Source: Tricholoma matsutake (lineage: Eukaryota; Basidiomycota; Agaricomycetes; Agaricales; Tricholomataceae). From it: a stretch of 64,000 nucleotides of DNA. This document shows, one piece after another, positions 1-9,475 of this stretch. The notes beneath the pieces are model-generated. The model saw only the letters and a list, made by a program, of their open reading frames with translations, did no database searches and was not told where the DNA came from. The number at the start of each line of letters is the position of its first letter. The first letter of the stretch is position 1. Location of the stretch: the NCBI GenBank assembly GCA_026075535.2, contig AP026539.1, forward strand, positions 10,726,001 through 10,790,000, written 5' to 3'. The position numbers were made by a program, and so were the translations under genes.

Positions 1-1193
1 ACATCCATGGCATCGGATTGAGCTTTCGCTTGCCGGTCTCCAGCCAATTCCCGCAAAATCCAGCCTACGCCCTTCTCCCGCATCGCGACCTCGACATTCA
101 CACGTTCGTCGGCATCGCTGCGCATGAGTTTCGTACACCAGACAATGACGTCGCGGTTCTTGAGGAATTTGGTCGTAGTGTGGAAGCTTTGATACTCGAA
201 TAGCTCCATGAGCTGGTTTTCGCAGTCGCGGAGACTCGAATCCGAGCCTAGGATGGATAGAACGGAAGCGGCTTTGTCGGCGGCAGTAACGGGGTCAGGA
301 TAGATTTCAGATATTTGACGTTGAACCCAGAAGCCATCGATGGAGTGCGGAGAGACAATATCTTTGTCCGTCTTCGTTTTCTTGCTCTGCGATGACCCTG
401 TGCCAATAACAAGCTCTTCTTCACCCGTGCCCGGCGCTTCTTCGCCTTCAGGCAGTTCTTCATCTTCCTCGTCATCGTCGGACTCCTCCTTGATTTCAAA
501 CCCTTCGTCATCCTCTTCCTCCTGTTCGTCTTCATCGAAAACAACCGCAACACCGACCTCTTCGTCTATCTCCGCGTCCTTTCGTTCCATATCCGGATCC
601 GCCATGGTTTCGTCCTCCGCACCATAATCCGTTATTTTCTTCGACAGAGCGACAAGTTGAGAGAAGGTCTCGCCAGTAATTGACCTAGTAACCTCCTCAA
701 TCTCCTTCTTCTTGTCGAAATCCTTCATGTTCTCATTTTTAAGGGTCTCCAACACAGTATCTGCAGCGCTTCGCACGATATCCTGCGCTTGATCACCAAG
801 AGCAGTATGAACAGCAGAGAGAATAAGCTCATAGACATCGCGTGTTTCAGCAGTTCGCGGTCGATAAATAAGACCCTCAACATCCTGCGTCGCTTCAATG
901 ATGTCCGTGTAACCAAAACCAGCCGTCTCTGTTTTCCGCTTCGCAGGTTGTTTCTCTGAACCTTCTTGGCGGTCTGAAGCCTTTTTCTTCTTCTTATCAA
1001 CGTCTTTGGGGGCTTGACGGACAACACGCGAGCCCATTTCACGCGGGTCGATACGTCCAGCGAGCGATGTCGGGGCACCATCTGGTTCCTTGTCTCTGCG
1101 AGGTAGCGCAGACCTATCAGCTGTCAGAACCAGCGAAGAGATGGCGCTGTAGCTGTAGCCAGAAAGGTCAGGTCGTCCAGAGTTACCAGACAT
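1..1193 (-). CDS. BRR2: BRR2 / SNRNP200 spliceosomal RNA helicase, N-terminal part (partial, runs off left edge)
   Basis: This is the U5 snRNP helicase that unwinds U4/U6 during spliceosome activation in the nucleus. Only the first ~397 codons, the helicase-free N-terminal region, lie in the window. The reading frame opens at ATG 1193 (MSGNSGRPDLSGYSYSA) and stays open to base 1 without an intron. Landmarks shared with the BRR2 family are LVLTADRSALPRRDKEP near the start, KITDYGAEDE, a long acidic stretch, SIDGFWVQRQISEIYPDP and RDCENQLMELF. The low-complexity acidic and lysine-rich stretches are normal for this segment. The PWI-like region and the two helicase cassettes would lie outside the left edge. 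Nothing is broken in the visible part. Family assignment is by recognition of these motifs, not by a search. Confidence 0.93.
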   Translation of the reverse strand, partial: MSGNSGRPDLSGYSYSAISSLVLTADRSALPRRDKEPDGAPTSLAGRIDPREMGSRVVRQAPKDVDKKKKKASDRQEGSEKQPAKRKTETAGFGYTDIIEATQDVEGLIYRPRTAETRDVYELILSAVHTALGDQAQDIVRSAADTVLETLKNENMKDFDKKKEIEEVTRSITGETFSQLVALSKKITDYGAEDETMADPDMERKDAEIDEEVGVAVVFDEDEQEEEDDEGFEIKEESDDDEEDEELPEGEEAPGTGEEELVIGTGSSQSKKTKTDKDIVSPHSIDGFWVQRQISEIYPDPVTAADKAASVLSILGSDSSLRDCENQLMELFEYQSFHTTTKFLKNRDVIVWCTKLMRSDADERVNVEVAMREKGVGWILRELAGDRQAKAQSDAMD

Positions 1194-1490
1194 CGTAGAG
1201 GGAAGGAGTCAAATAGGTTTTCTACTGGGTATCAACAGAGGCAAATAGCAGCAAAAGAACTAGAAATCAGAAAGAATTGATAGATCCTGATTCCTTTCCC
1301 TCGTGAGTTGTATTGTTAGAAACACATGATTTGGGTTGGGAATCCTTCACAATTGGCCACCAATGAATTATGGCTTTTTTGTGCCCCTGAAATGGATAAT
1401 AAGTACTTTTGCTGAACGAGCCTCTTAGAAATAGATGCATGTATGGTACATTGGTACAGGCAAGGTCTAAGCCTAGCCTTCTCAGAACTA
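1194..1490. other. BRR2 upstream region running into a repeat remnant
   Basis: The first ~200 bases hold the 5' flank and presumed promoter of the minus-strand BRR2 gene. From about 1394 to 1490 the sequence is a truncated copy of the ~200-bp tandem unit seen at 14091-14366: shared words include AAGTACTTTTGCTGAAC, ATGCATGTATGGTAC and CTAGCCTTCTCAGAACTA. The pogo element is inserted immediately after it, at a TA. No gene is visible. Confidence 0.7.
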
Positions 1491-2048
1491 CAGTCGACTC
1501 TGTCTTAAACCATACTCGTGACACCCCATAACCTGTAATAACCCATGGGTTTTGGGTGTCCACCAACTCTGTTACCAGTAAAATCCCATAAACCCCATAA
1601 CCCGTAGCCAAATCTTGTCACCATAACCCATACTAGCCTATATTTGGTTAATATGATATGTATTTTCATGCTAGAAACTAAGAGGGTGGTCGGCAATGGA
1701 TATATATTTCTCTTCTCACGATATTCTGTTTGAAACTCGTGATGAAATCTGTCGGATATTGAATAATGTTGATGTGCAACATAGGATTATGATGCGTGGC
1801 ATAGGCTCAAGACCATTCAGTGATCGTCTAGCCTAGGCTCAAGATATGTGGAGTAAAATTCTTGCATCTTGCATGGCAAAGGCTCAATATTGTCAGCTGT
1901 GACACTTCTTGCGATACAGTGCAGCTTGTGATAAGCTCGCTCAAGTTCAAGCCATATATATTCTTTGTAGTCAGGATTTAGCTTATAAGAACTCTAGAAT
2001 ATCTGTGATACCATTAGTTCCCTCCTTGATCTTACCACACTGCATATC

Positions 2049-4206
2049 ATGAATCAGGACCAACAGAGACAACTCATCCAGATTGCTGCCATTGTCATCA
2101 ATATGGTTGTACAAGCTACGTTATGCTATGGATCCCCACAATTCAACAAAATTCCATATCATACATCTGCACTTACTGGTGCCACTTGGGTTGCCGAGCT
2201 CATGAGAGGCCATCCAGAGCGCATCCGCTGCAAACTTGGGGTCCACCTTCATGTCTTCAAGATATTAGTAGCATATTTACAGATCATCAGTTGCAATCAT
2301 TCAAGGGGAGTCATGCTTGAAGAGCAACTTGCAATCTTCCTGTACCGATGTACTACTGGTCTATCAATTCGTCATGTAGGGGAGCAGTTCCAGCGCTCTA
2401 ATGACACTATTTCCAAGTATGTCTTCCATTATCATACTATATCTATCGCTCACTGACATCATGTGTTATCCCATCCAGATACTTTACAAAGATGCTCAAA
2501 ATCTTCTCGTCTGCACCATTCTACACCAATTTTGTCCATTTGCCCAATACCAATGCCCCAGTCCCAGATTACATCAAAAATGAGCCAAAGTTCTACCCAT
2601 TTTTTCAGGGTGCCATCAGTGCATTAGATGGGACCCATTTTGACTGTTCTGGCACTCCAGAACAACGGGCAATCGCTCGTGACCATAAAGGGCGCATAAC
2701 ACAGAATTGTTTAGCTGCCTGCAATTTCACACACAGATTCGTGTATGTCTTTAGTGGGTGGGAAGGATCAATTATGGACTCGACTATGTTCAACAATGCT
2801 CGCATCACAGATTTGTATGTTCCTACAGCCAGTGGTCGCTACTACCTTGCAGATGCAGGCTTTCCAAACTCCATCTCCCTCATGCTTCCATATTGAGGTG
2901 TATGTTACCACCTTCAAGAATGGAGTCATGCTGAGCTTTGGTGCTGTATATTCTCTAATGCTCTCTGTCATATTATTCTTACATATTCATGGTAGTCCAG
3001 CCAATCCACAGGAGCTCTTCAATCTCTGACATTAGTGTTTAAAGGTCCAGTCCTATGAACCAGAAAAAGACTGAAACCAGACTGAACTGAACCAAAGTCC
3101 AGTTTGTCAGGTGGCTATTTATGAGACCAGTCTTTTGCAGTCCAGTTGCCAGTCTTTTGCTTTGAAAAATATCATTGAACCGATGAAAACTGATCCAAAC
3201 TGGTTTCAACTGGTTTATGGGTCACATGCACTATACCCCCTGATTCCCACACATAATGGCTTCAATTTCACTTCAAAAACAGTTGAGAACTGAGAGAGAT
3301 ATGACAAAATACATTTTGATGTGAGTATTTTGATGTCATTTGAGCAGCTGTGACTGTACTGTTTATACCTTGTGCTACAAAAATGTTGGGCACAATTGGA
3401 CATTATCCAAGGCAAAGGAATAACATACATAAACATCTATACCATGTGTATTTGATTCATTTAACAGCCCTAACAAGTTGTAACTACAAACTACAAACTA
3501 CAACATGGAATACAATGTACTTTTGTTTTGGTCATATCTCTGTCAGATCTTGATAAAATCTCTTAAAAGTTGAACCGGTCACCAGAAAATTACAATATCC
3601 AACTGCTTGTGTAATGGTGAGATGGTCCGGTTAATAGTTGTTGAGAAATATATGGGTTATATTGGTACAACAAATGTTACAACAAAAAGTCGGTTCGAAC
3701 TGGTTTTTTTTGGTCCATGGACTGATATGGACCAGTCCTATGCAGTCCAGTTGCAGTTCAGCAATATCTGGGTCAGTCTTGGACCATTTGCGGTTGTGGT
3801 TGCCCCATTTAGACATAAAAAACCGGACTGAACCAGACCTGTAAACGCTATCCAGCATGCTTCAGCACGTAATATTGTTGAGCATATGTTTGGTATCTTG
3901 AAGAACCGTTTTGCAATCCTGAGGGGCAATCCTAACCTAGACATAGATACGCAAGCAATGATTGCACTGGCACTAGCAGCAATTCACAATGTTATTTGAG
4001 ATTACAATGAAGAGGAGCTAGAGGAGCTTCTTCAACAAGCTCCTGCTGCTGGCATGGAGCCAAGCCATGGTGAAGCCACTGGAAATTTAGCTGAAGGACC
4101 TGCCAGGACTGCAGAGTGACGCAAGGCAGACACCAGAAGAGACAAGATTGCCAACAACATGTGGCTACAGTACAGAGCTGAACTTCAAAGAAGGGGTCTT
4201 GAGTAA
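2049..4206 (+). pseudogene. HARBI1-like PIF/Harbinger transposase, broken by a MITE and stops
   Basis: A DDE transposase of the HARBI1 (DDE_Tnp_4) family. Start is ATG 2049 (MNQDQQRQLIQ). Exon 1 ends at 2416 and a 62-bp intron (2417-2478) restores SNDTISKYFTKMLK. The first catalytic Asp is in ALDGTHF (about 2624-2645), the second in WEGSIMDSTMF (about 2761-2793), and the Glu in VEHMFGILKNRF (about 3878-3913). A TGA at 2894-2896 replaces the Arg of the usual PYRGV motif. A second intron (about 2939-2995) restores NPQELFNL. There the hAT MITE 3033-3850 has landed, and coding resumes with HASARNIVEHMFG. Further TGA codons follow near 3997 and 4117, before the terminal TAA at 4204-4206. It cannot make an intact protein. 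Confidence 0.88.
3033..3850 (+). mobile_element. hAT-type MITE, copy A (818 bp), inside the Harbinger transposase
   Basis: A non-autonomous element with terminal inverted repeats: it starts TAGTGTTTAAAGGTCC and ends in the inverse of TAGCGTTTACAGG. The flanking 8-mers TCTGACAT (3025-3032) and TCCAGCAT (3851-3858) match at five positions. All three differences are transitions and fit a decayed 8-bp target duplication, probably TCCGGCAT, which would also supply the Leu-Arg-His expected in the split transposase. It has no coding capacity. Many short repeats of GACCAGTC and CCAGTTG lie inside. Copy B at 59602-60429 is the same family in the opposite orientation. Confidence 0.85.
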
Positions 4207-4274
4207 CTACATATGATTTTACATAGACATATAAAGAAACAACAATGTTTGTTTAGAGGATACAGAAGAAAATA

Positions 4275-5573
4275 TCAAACCATCACCAGTACATCAATGC
4301 TCACAGGAAATCCACAATGATTGGAAAGCTGTTTGTCAAGCCACTTCTTGCGAAGGGCCTCACGCTGCAGTGACATGTAGGTATCTGCTTCAGCAGTGTC
4401 AGCTTTGAAGAGATCGATGAGTGCAATCATGCATGCATCATCCAAATGGGTCTCAACCTCCTGGAGACAAGCCATGGCCTTAGCATGGTGCTCTGGTGAG
4501 GTATCACAAACACGCTCCTGAGGTGGCTGTACAAGGCTACATTCAATAGTCTTATTGAATGTGTCCAGTGATTCCTTGATGCCATTTAGAGCAACCGCAC
4601 CCGGTACAACAGAGCGTTGTTTCTTTCCCAATGCCACCGAGGATGACTGACTGGACTGGCTAGCTGCCATCACTGAGTATTTCCGCTTGGTGGTAGAAGA
4701 AGTCGTGGTTGACAGTCCTAAGGTATGTGGACTTTGCTGTGAAGAGAGAGGTGGCATATCATGAGTGCTAGATGCAACAGAAGCAGGAGGCGAAGAAGGC
4801 GGTGGTGGATCATGGCTATCAGATGGTGGGGCTCGAGATTGCATGGTGGTAGATGCAGAAATAGTGGAAATAGAGATAGAGGGCTGAATAGGTGTGGATG
4901 TATCTGCAGTAGCTTCATTGTCACTGAGCAGCTCAGGAACCATCATTGATACAGTGCTAGAGGCACCCCATGTCTGATTAGATGGATGGAAGGCATGGGT
5001 GCCCTTCCCAAGAGTAGGCATGAGCCCTGACATAAGTTGGTACAAAGGAAACCCCTTCTGTGTGTAGGCCTTCACTTTTTCATGTTTCTAGAAAGCCTAA
5101 ATCAGTGGCGCAATCACAATATCAATACTACTACTCACCATGCAGTATGCATTCCATGCATCCGCTTCATTTACACCTATGTTCATTCCTTTCTCATCAT
5201 CCCACTGATCACTAAACCCTGAGAGCCCCTTCAGAGTCGACACAATGGTATAGGCAGATTGGAGCTAGAGAAAGCATTAGTCAGTGAAAGATCAGGGAGT
5301 TTGTGATGTCGTACTGACCCGGGCATATTTAGACTTGCAGGCTTTGACAGTCTCTGGTGCACCTATGCCATGATGCAATGCCATCTCTACAATGAGCGCA
5401 TTCCAGACAGTAACCTTGAAGTTTGCACCATCTGCAGCAGCCTCCTTTTTAGAGCAAAGAAAGTCAATCATCCTCTCTTCATCAGCCGAGGACCAGTGGC
5501 ATTGAGTAGCAGTCACAGCATCCATACTAATAGCGGGCAGAGGGGGGCTGTTAGATGAATGGCGCGTGTGCAT
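4275..5573 (-). CDS. Myb/SANT-like DNA-binding accessory protein of the Harbinger element
   Basis: PIF/Harbinger elements carry a second gene whose Myb-like product helps the transposase bind DNA and enter the nucleus; this is that gene. Three exons read through without a stop: 5573-5319 (85 codons, from MHTRHSSNSPPLP), 5264-5139 (42 codons) and 5087-4275 (270 codons plus stop), 397 residues in all. Both introns are GT-AG. The Myb/SANT-like domain spans about residues 28-150: CHWSSADEERMIDFLCSKKEA, FKVTVWNALIVEMA, ETVKACKSKYARLQSAYTIV, then QKGFPLYQLMSGLMP. The C-terminal half is Ser/Thr/Pro-rich and probably disordered, ending in a hydrophilic helical stretch (LQEVETHLDD, QREALRKKWLDKQL). 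It is intact although its partner transposase is not. Confidence 0.85.
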
Positions 5574-5770
5574 GATCTATATCGATAGAATCGCTCAAGA
5601 CTTGAGTGGATTCACATGCCTTACTTATTAATCAGCATCACTCGGCAGCCAAAGAAAGATTTGTGAGAATTTGTGAATTTTCTGTTGCTGACCATCATCT
5701 AAGCTAAGAACGCTATGGAATATCTATTCTGCACAGATACTGGCTGCTTTAGTAATCACATTGTTTTGCA

Positions 5771-7761
5771 ATGCCAAAAAATCCTCTGGACATGCTGAAA
5801 TCTGGTCTTACAAATCTCAAGAATCTCACAAAAACTAGAAAAGATGACCTTTTGGCACACCTGCACAGGAAGGAGAAGATTTCAGCCAAGGAGGAGGAAT
5901 GATTGGATAATGCTGCCAACCCAGTTGATGGAGAAGCTGTTGTTGTTCTGCTAGAAAATGCTTCTGACTATGAACATGGACTCACAAGGCTCAACTTGCA
6001 GCAGAAATCTTTGGTTGAGAAGCTGAAGGAACTCAGTGAGAAGGTAGTGTTGGCAGGAAAAAAGAGAAAAAGTATGAGGTGCATTTTTCCCATCAAGATG
6101 AAGCTAACCAACAGAAACAGGACCTGAAGAATGCAAACAAAAGCCACAAGCAGACAAGAAGAAAGCTAAGCCTGTCTTCACAAAAAAAGAAAACATGACA
6201 CTCGCACAATGGATTGAGATTTTGGATTGGCATCATGCATGCAAGAAGAATCAGACCAAGATGGCAGCACACTGGGATCAGATTTACCCAAACTTGCAGC
6301 TCAAGCAGCCAATCATATCAGCTTGGCTTAAAGAGGAGGAGAAGTGGTGAGCCCAATGGGCCGAAGCGGAGAGCAAGGGGCAGGCAGGCAGGTCAAAGTG
6401 GGCAAAGCAGACTGAGCACCCAGAAGTCAACAAAATGCTCAAGTTGTGGGGCTGCAAAGGCCATGGCTCAAAATGCTCCTGTGAATGGAGAGATCCTGTG
6501 ACAGAAGTGGACATGCTTTGCTGACCTAGTTGGGGTTCCTGAAGATGAGAGGCTGAACCTGAGTGAAGGATGGCTGACATCATTCAAGAAACACTGTGGG
6601 CTGAAGGAGTTTTGACGTCATGGAGAAGCAGCATCTTCTGACCCAGCTGATGTGGAAAAGGAGTGAGCATGTATGGATGAGCTGATTGCAAAGCACAAAT
6701 ATCGCTTGAAGGACATATTCAACATGGATGAGACAGGGCTCTTCTATGTGTGAGTGTTGCCTTGAATTGGTTTGGACTTAATCCTTGACTCACTTCTACC
6801 CATGACACAGGATGCCACCTGACTGTGGACTCATGAACAAATGTACATCAGGGACAAAAGGAAGCAAAAAATGGCTCACATATGCGCTTACTGCCAATGC
6901 TGATGGAAGTGAAAAACTCCCACTGTTTGTAATTGGAAAATCTGCTCAGCCTCAGGTATTCCAGAAGAAAACAGGTGCCCAACTTTTATTATCAGAATAA
7001 TGCAAAGGCATGGATGGTGATGACAATATATCAAGAGTGGCTTCATGACTGGGATGAGAAATTATGACAGCAAAACAGACACATCCTCATGCTCCAGGAC
7101 AACTTCAGTGCACATATCAAGCCGGATGGTCTAACAAATGTCTGTGTCAAGAACTTCAAAGCCAACCTCACTGCTCATGTCCAGCCTAATGATGCCAGCA
7201 TTATTCATTGCTTCAAGGTGCACTACTGCAGCAAGTTTGTCAGCCAAGGTATTGACCGATATGACAATGACATACCCCCTGCCCTCATCTATGAGATAGA
7301 CCAGCTCAAAGCAATGTGTCTTGCTGATGTTGCGTGGTGCAAGGTGGACACATTGACAATTCGGAACTGCTGGCCCAAAGCGGGCATCTTACCTGATGCT
7401 TTGTATGAAACAGCAGCGACCTCCACTCCCTCTGTACCTGTTTCTTCCCTTTTAAACTCAGAGCCACTTGAGGGTGTTGACCATGCTGTGAAGGACATTA
7501 CAGACTTGCTGAATCAGCTGGAAGAGTGGGGTGTTTTGCAGAACAGGAACTGGATGGACCTCAATGAACTGCTGAATCCAGTGTCAGAGCAGGGGCTTAT
7601 GGATGAGACAGTATCAGATGAAGAGATCTTCCAATACATCATGGACATGCACAAGGCTGAACAAATGATAGAAGTCAATGGGGGATATGATAGTGACAAT
7701 GATGCTGTGGACCAAAAGCCTATGTGTAAGGAAGCTCTTACAGCTGCATTCACCCTCAGAA
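5771..7761 (+). pseudogene. pogo-like (DDE_1) transposase, 5' part, truncated by Gypsy-1
   Basis: The transposase gene of the pogo element. It starts at ATG 5771 (MPKNPLDMLKSG). A helix-turn-helix region reads TLAQWIEILDWHHACKKNQ at about 6198-6255, in a frame different from the start. The catalytic core includes FNMDETGLFY (about 6718-6750), an intron near 6752-6810, MPPDCGLMNK, ANADGSEKLPLFVIGK, LMLQDNFSAHIKPDG (the second catalytic Asp region) and TAHVQPNDASIIHCFK. Stops interrupt it (TGA 5900-5902 and others near 6498, 6613, 6664 and 7064), together with at least two frameshifts. The frame is cut at 7761 by the Gypsy LTR and continues at 13797. The family is recognised from these motifs. 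Confidence 0.85.
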
Positions 7762-8187
7762 TGTAAGGGGACTAGGGGGGTGCCCTGTGTGTTTTTCCTA
7801 TTTTTTATGTTTGTCCTATATTTTTCCCCACCTCATTTCCTTCTATTCTTCATTTTCTATGATTTTTCCGGATTTTATTACTAATTTTCCCTTGCTATCA
7901 TGTTTGTACATGTTGACACTTTTATATTGAGAGGCGGAGTACCCCTTCCGACACATACCCCTTGGTATGATGTCATTCGGCGGCCTTGATCCGCCTATCT
8001 CCACCTTTTTCTATTTTTAGGTTATATTTGATTTTTGTCGTCTTCACATATACTGGGCATCAGCAAGGGGATCCTTAGAGTTTTCTCTTCGGATTTCCCT
8101 TTGCTAGGTGCGCCCCCAATCCCTGTATTATGTAGCATAATTTTAACTTTGGATTTCCCTTTGCTAGAGGCTTAGGTTGCCCTTATA
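7762..8187 (+). repeat. 5' LTR of Gypsy-1 (426 bp)
   Basis: Direct repeat of 13358-13791. It starts TGTAAGG and ends CTTATA. The 3' half has two copies of GGATTTCCCTTTGCTAG (about 8091-8107 and 8152-8168). AGAGTTTTCT at 8077-8086 is complementary to the primer-binding site at 8190-8199. Any short reading frame in this LTR is only LTR sequence and recurs in all four LTRs of the two Gypsy copies. Confidence 0.93.
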
Positions 8188-8204
8188 GTAGAAAACTCTC
8201 CCCT
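8188..8204 (+). promoter_or_regulatory. Primer-binding site of Gypsy-1, probably self-primed
   Basis: AGAAAACTCT at 8190-8199 begins two bases after the LTR end and is the exact reverse complement of AGAGTTTTCT inside the LTR (8077-8086). This is the arrangement of Tf1/sushi-type elements, where the 5' end of the transcript folds back to prime minus-strand synthesis instead of a tRNA. The identical pair exists in Gypsy-2 (29445-29454 and 29558-29567). The transcript start itself is not known. Confidence 0.6.
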
Positions 8205-8353
8205 AAGGCCCGAAAATCGCGAATGCGCTGCCCAAGATAGGCAGGTACAGACTGGACGACACTTCCCAAAGCTCCACAGAGTCCCTACACACCATTCCAG
8301 ATACTCTCGCCTTTATTACGCCACCATTTTCGCCAAACGCGCTCCCTAGCGAC

Positions 8354-9475
8354 ATGGATGCATCAGAACGCTTCGACGCGCTTGAAAGCGACATTTCCGG
8401 AATGCGCACGCAAATTGACTCGCTTAAATCTACGATTGAAAACTTCGTTAGGACCCTCCAGGCTAACCCTACGACCAATAGTTCCCCCTTTACGACTCTA
8501 AGCGCACCCAACAATGACATTTTGCCAAACGCGTCCACTAAGGAACGTGCCCAGATCAAACCGTCCCCCCCCGCCGAATTTAATGGTGCATGTGCGCAGG
8601 GACGTGCATTCCTTAATTCCTGTGAGTTATACATTAGTCTCCAGTCGCATCAATTCGTCGATGAGGCTGCAAAAATTTATTGGGCCTTCACATACATGAA
8701 ATCTGAATGTGCCTATCTCTATGTGGACCGTATCCTACGTCAAACTAAAGAACTCGGTTCTCTACCTTTCTCCACTTGGGGTGACTTTCGAGCTGAGTTC
8801 ATACGCCACTTCTGCCCCCTCAATGAATGCCACCAAGCAGTGACATGACTTGAGTCATCCGCTTACCACCAGGGACGTCGATCCGTGGACGACTATATCG
8901 ATGAGTTCAAGGATTTGGTGGACATGGCAGGATATGGGAGTGGGTTACCAGTGGTGGTGAAGTTCCGACGGGGGCTCAACCGAGAAATTCAGGACCAGAT
9001 TGCACAGATGTTGGAAGGGTGCCCAGCGGACGATGATATCCTTGCTTGGTATGAAGCTGCTTCACTCTGTGACGAGAACCGACTCACAAATGCGGCGTTT
9101 AATGCTGCATTCCATGCTCCAACTACCACTCATACACCCTACACCTTCAATCAAAGCCTCCCCCGCCCTAACCCCATTCCTGTTTGTCAAACTCCCACAC
9201 CAGCCGTCAATGTCCCAGTACCAATGGATGTTGATGCAGCCCACAGCCGTGCACGTAAGTTGGATCTCTGCTACCGTTGTGGGGAACCTGGACACAGGGC
9301 TGGAGTGTGTCCCCATCATCAGGATATCCGCATGCTCACCCCCGAGGGATGAGACAAACTCCTGCAAGATTTGTTGGCGCTTGTAGATGTTGAGGAAGCG
9401 AAGGATCAAGTTGTAGAGGAGCAGGATTTCCTATTCGCAGCGAGTGAATCATATGCCCTCACTGCCTGTCTGTAA
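8354..9475 (+). pseudogene. Gypsy-1 gag (capsid/nucleocapsid), broken
   Basis: Starts at ATG 8354 (MDASERFDALESDISGM), with a coiled-coil-like N-terminus, then a Retrotrans_gag-type capsid region (KIYWAFTYMKSE, FRAEFIRHFCPLNE, SVDDYIDEFKDLVDMAGYG) and a CCHC zinc knuckle CYRCGEPGHRAGVC near 9270-9312. Two TGA codons (8846-8848 and 9350-9352) stand where Gypsy-2 has CGA. Near 9429 a single base is missing relative to Gypsy-2, so the gag frame here runs on to TAA 9473-9475 instead of ending just before pol. Confidence 0.88.

Larger units (their letters stand above)
1682..5699 (+). mobile_element. PIF/Harbinger transposon nested in the pogo element
   Basis: The ends are GAGGGTGGTCGGCAA (left) and the inverse of GATGATGGTCAGCAA (right), an imperfect ~18-bp inverted repeat. 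Both sides carry the 3-bp duplication TAA (1679-1681 and 5700-5702), as expected for PIF/Harbinger. It carries the standard two genes, convergent and about 70 bp apart: a DDE_4-type transposase (2049-4206, plus) and a Myb/SANT-like DNA-binding protein (4275-5573, minus). The transposase is interrupted by a hAT-type MITE (3033-3850). The element is 4018 bp with the MITE and about 3.2 kb without it. It sits in the 5' non-coding part of the pogo element, ~70 bp before that transposase's ATG. Confidence 0.87.

Noticed and set aside
248..627. Overlapping open frames on both strands with Arg/Lys-rich or Ser-rich products
   Set aside because: They are shadows of the acidic low-complexity part of BRR2 read in the wrong frame.
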